NCBI GenBank assembly: GCA_025350365.1
Contig: JANXXY010000064.1
Location: 1-14,163 of the forward strand
Direction of reading: 5' to 3'
Length of the DNA stretch: 14,163 nucleotides
From: Bacteroidales bacterium
GTDB lineage: Bacteria > Bacteroidota > Bacteroidia > Bacteroidales > JAAUTT01
A model generated the notes under the pieces. The model was given only the letters and a program-made list of their open reading frames with translations. It ran no database searches and was not told the DNA's origin. Position numbers and translations under genes: made by a program. Positions within the stretch are counted from its first letter, which is position 1; every line of letters starts with the position of its first letter. Positions 14,110 through 14,163 of the stretch are shown here, one piece after another.

Positions 14110-14112
14110 CAT

Positions 14113-14135
14113 CCATCGGGACGACATTATGGTAG
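14113..14135 (+). repeat. GTCCC-ATC-GGGAC repeat, copy c (5' truncated)
   Basis: It is identical to copy b from CCATCGGGAC to GGTAG but lacks the first bases, so its GTCCC arm is incomplete. It follows copy b after three bases. Confidence 0.7.
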
Positions 14136-14163
14136 TAAAATAATTAAGCCCTACCTACCAAAC

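Larger units (their letters stand above)
13745..14163. other. Gene-free, repeat-rich region after the toxin
   Basis: No gene is supported in these 419 nt. They hold the degenerate fifth two-hairpin repeat, long direct repeat B, and three copies of a GTCCC-ATC-GGGAC repeat near the right edge. Confidence 0.75.

Noticed and set aside
14031..14135. Possible small CRISPR array
   Set aside because: Unit spacing is irregular (51 and about 26 bases), the third unit is truncated, the units carry a hairpin plus tail typical of intergenic repeats, and no cas gene is present.
13907..14143. Open frame of 78 codons on the plus strand
   Set aside because: It runs through long repeat B and the GTCCC-ATC-GGGAC repeats; its repeated VPSGRHYG peptides are just the translated repeat units.

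Overview
The window looks like chromosomal DNA from a Bacteroidota bacterium, probably Bacteroidales/Marinilabiliales-like. The evidence is AT-rich coding sequence, matches to the Bacteroidota -7 promoter box TAnnTTTG, no consistent Shine-Dalgarno sequences, a DUF4369-type TlpA lipoprotein, lineage-typical AroA and proline dehydrogenase sequences, and intergenic repeats of a kind common in this phylum. No species is assigned.

Layout, left to right. (1) 1-2992, minus strand: a tightly packed run of envelope genes. In transcription order these are a two-TM membrane protein, a LolA-like protein, a YidD-domain protein with an N-terminal export signal, a TPR protein with a C-terminal membrane domain, and a TPR lipoprotein cut by the window edge. 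Gaps are 9 and 20 nt, followed by overlaps of 7 and 53 nt, which suggests one operon. (2) 3074-4243, minus: proline dehydrogenase. (3) 4371-5603, plus: aroA, divergent from proline dehydrogenase and convergent with the next gene. (4) 5702-10494, minus: a PhoA-type alkaline phosphatase, a CNNM/CBS/CorC membrane protein, tadA and ispE. (5) 10595-12791, plus: meaB followed one base later by a TlpA-like thioredoxin lipoprotein, divergent from ispE. (6) 12792-14163: a repeat-rich accessory end carrying a RelE/ParE-type toxin-antitoxin pair.

Housekeeping functions are aromatic amino acid synthesis (aroA), isoprenoid synthesis (ispE), tRNA wobble editing (tadA), proline catabolism and phosphate scavenging. 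MeaB implies a methylmalonyl-CoA mutase elsewhere in the genome.

Two things deserve a second look. The first is the envelope cluster at the left end, where a YidD domain that normally works at the cytoplasmic face of the membrane sits behind what looks like a signal peptide, among LolA-like and TPR/membrane partners. The second is a family of bipartite two-hairpin repeats (five copies) with paired substitutions in a stem. Two of these copies head long composite direct repeats that flank the toxin-antitoxin pair, so the pair sits in a potentially excisable cassette. A third repeat family, built on GTCCC-ATC-GGGAC, ends the window.
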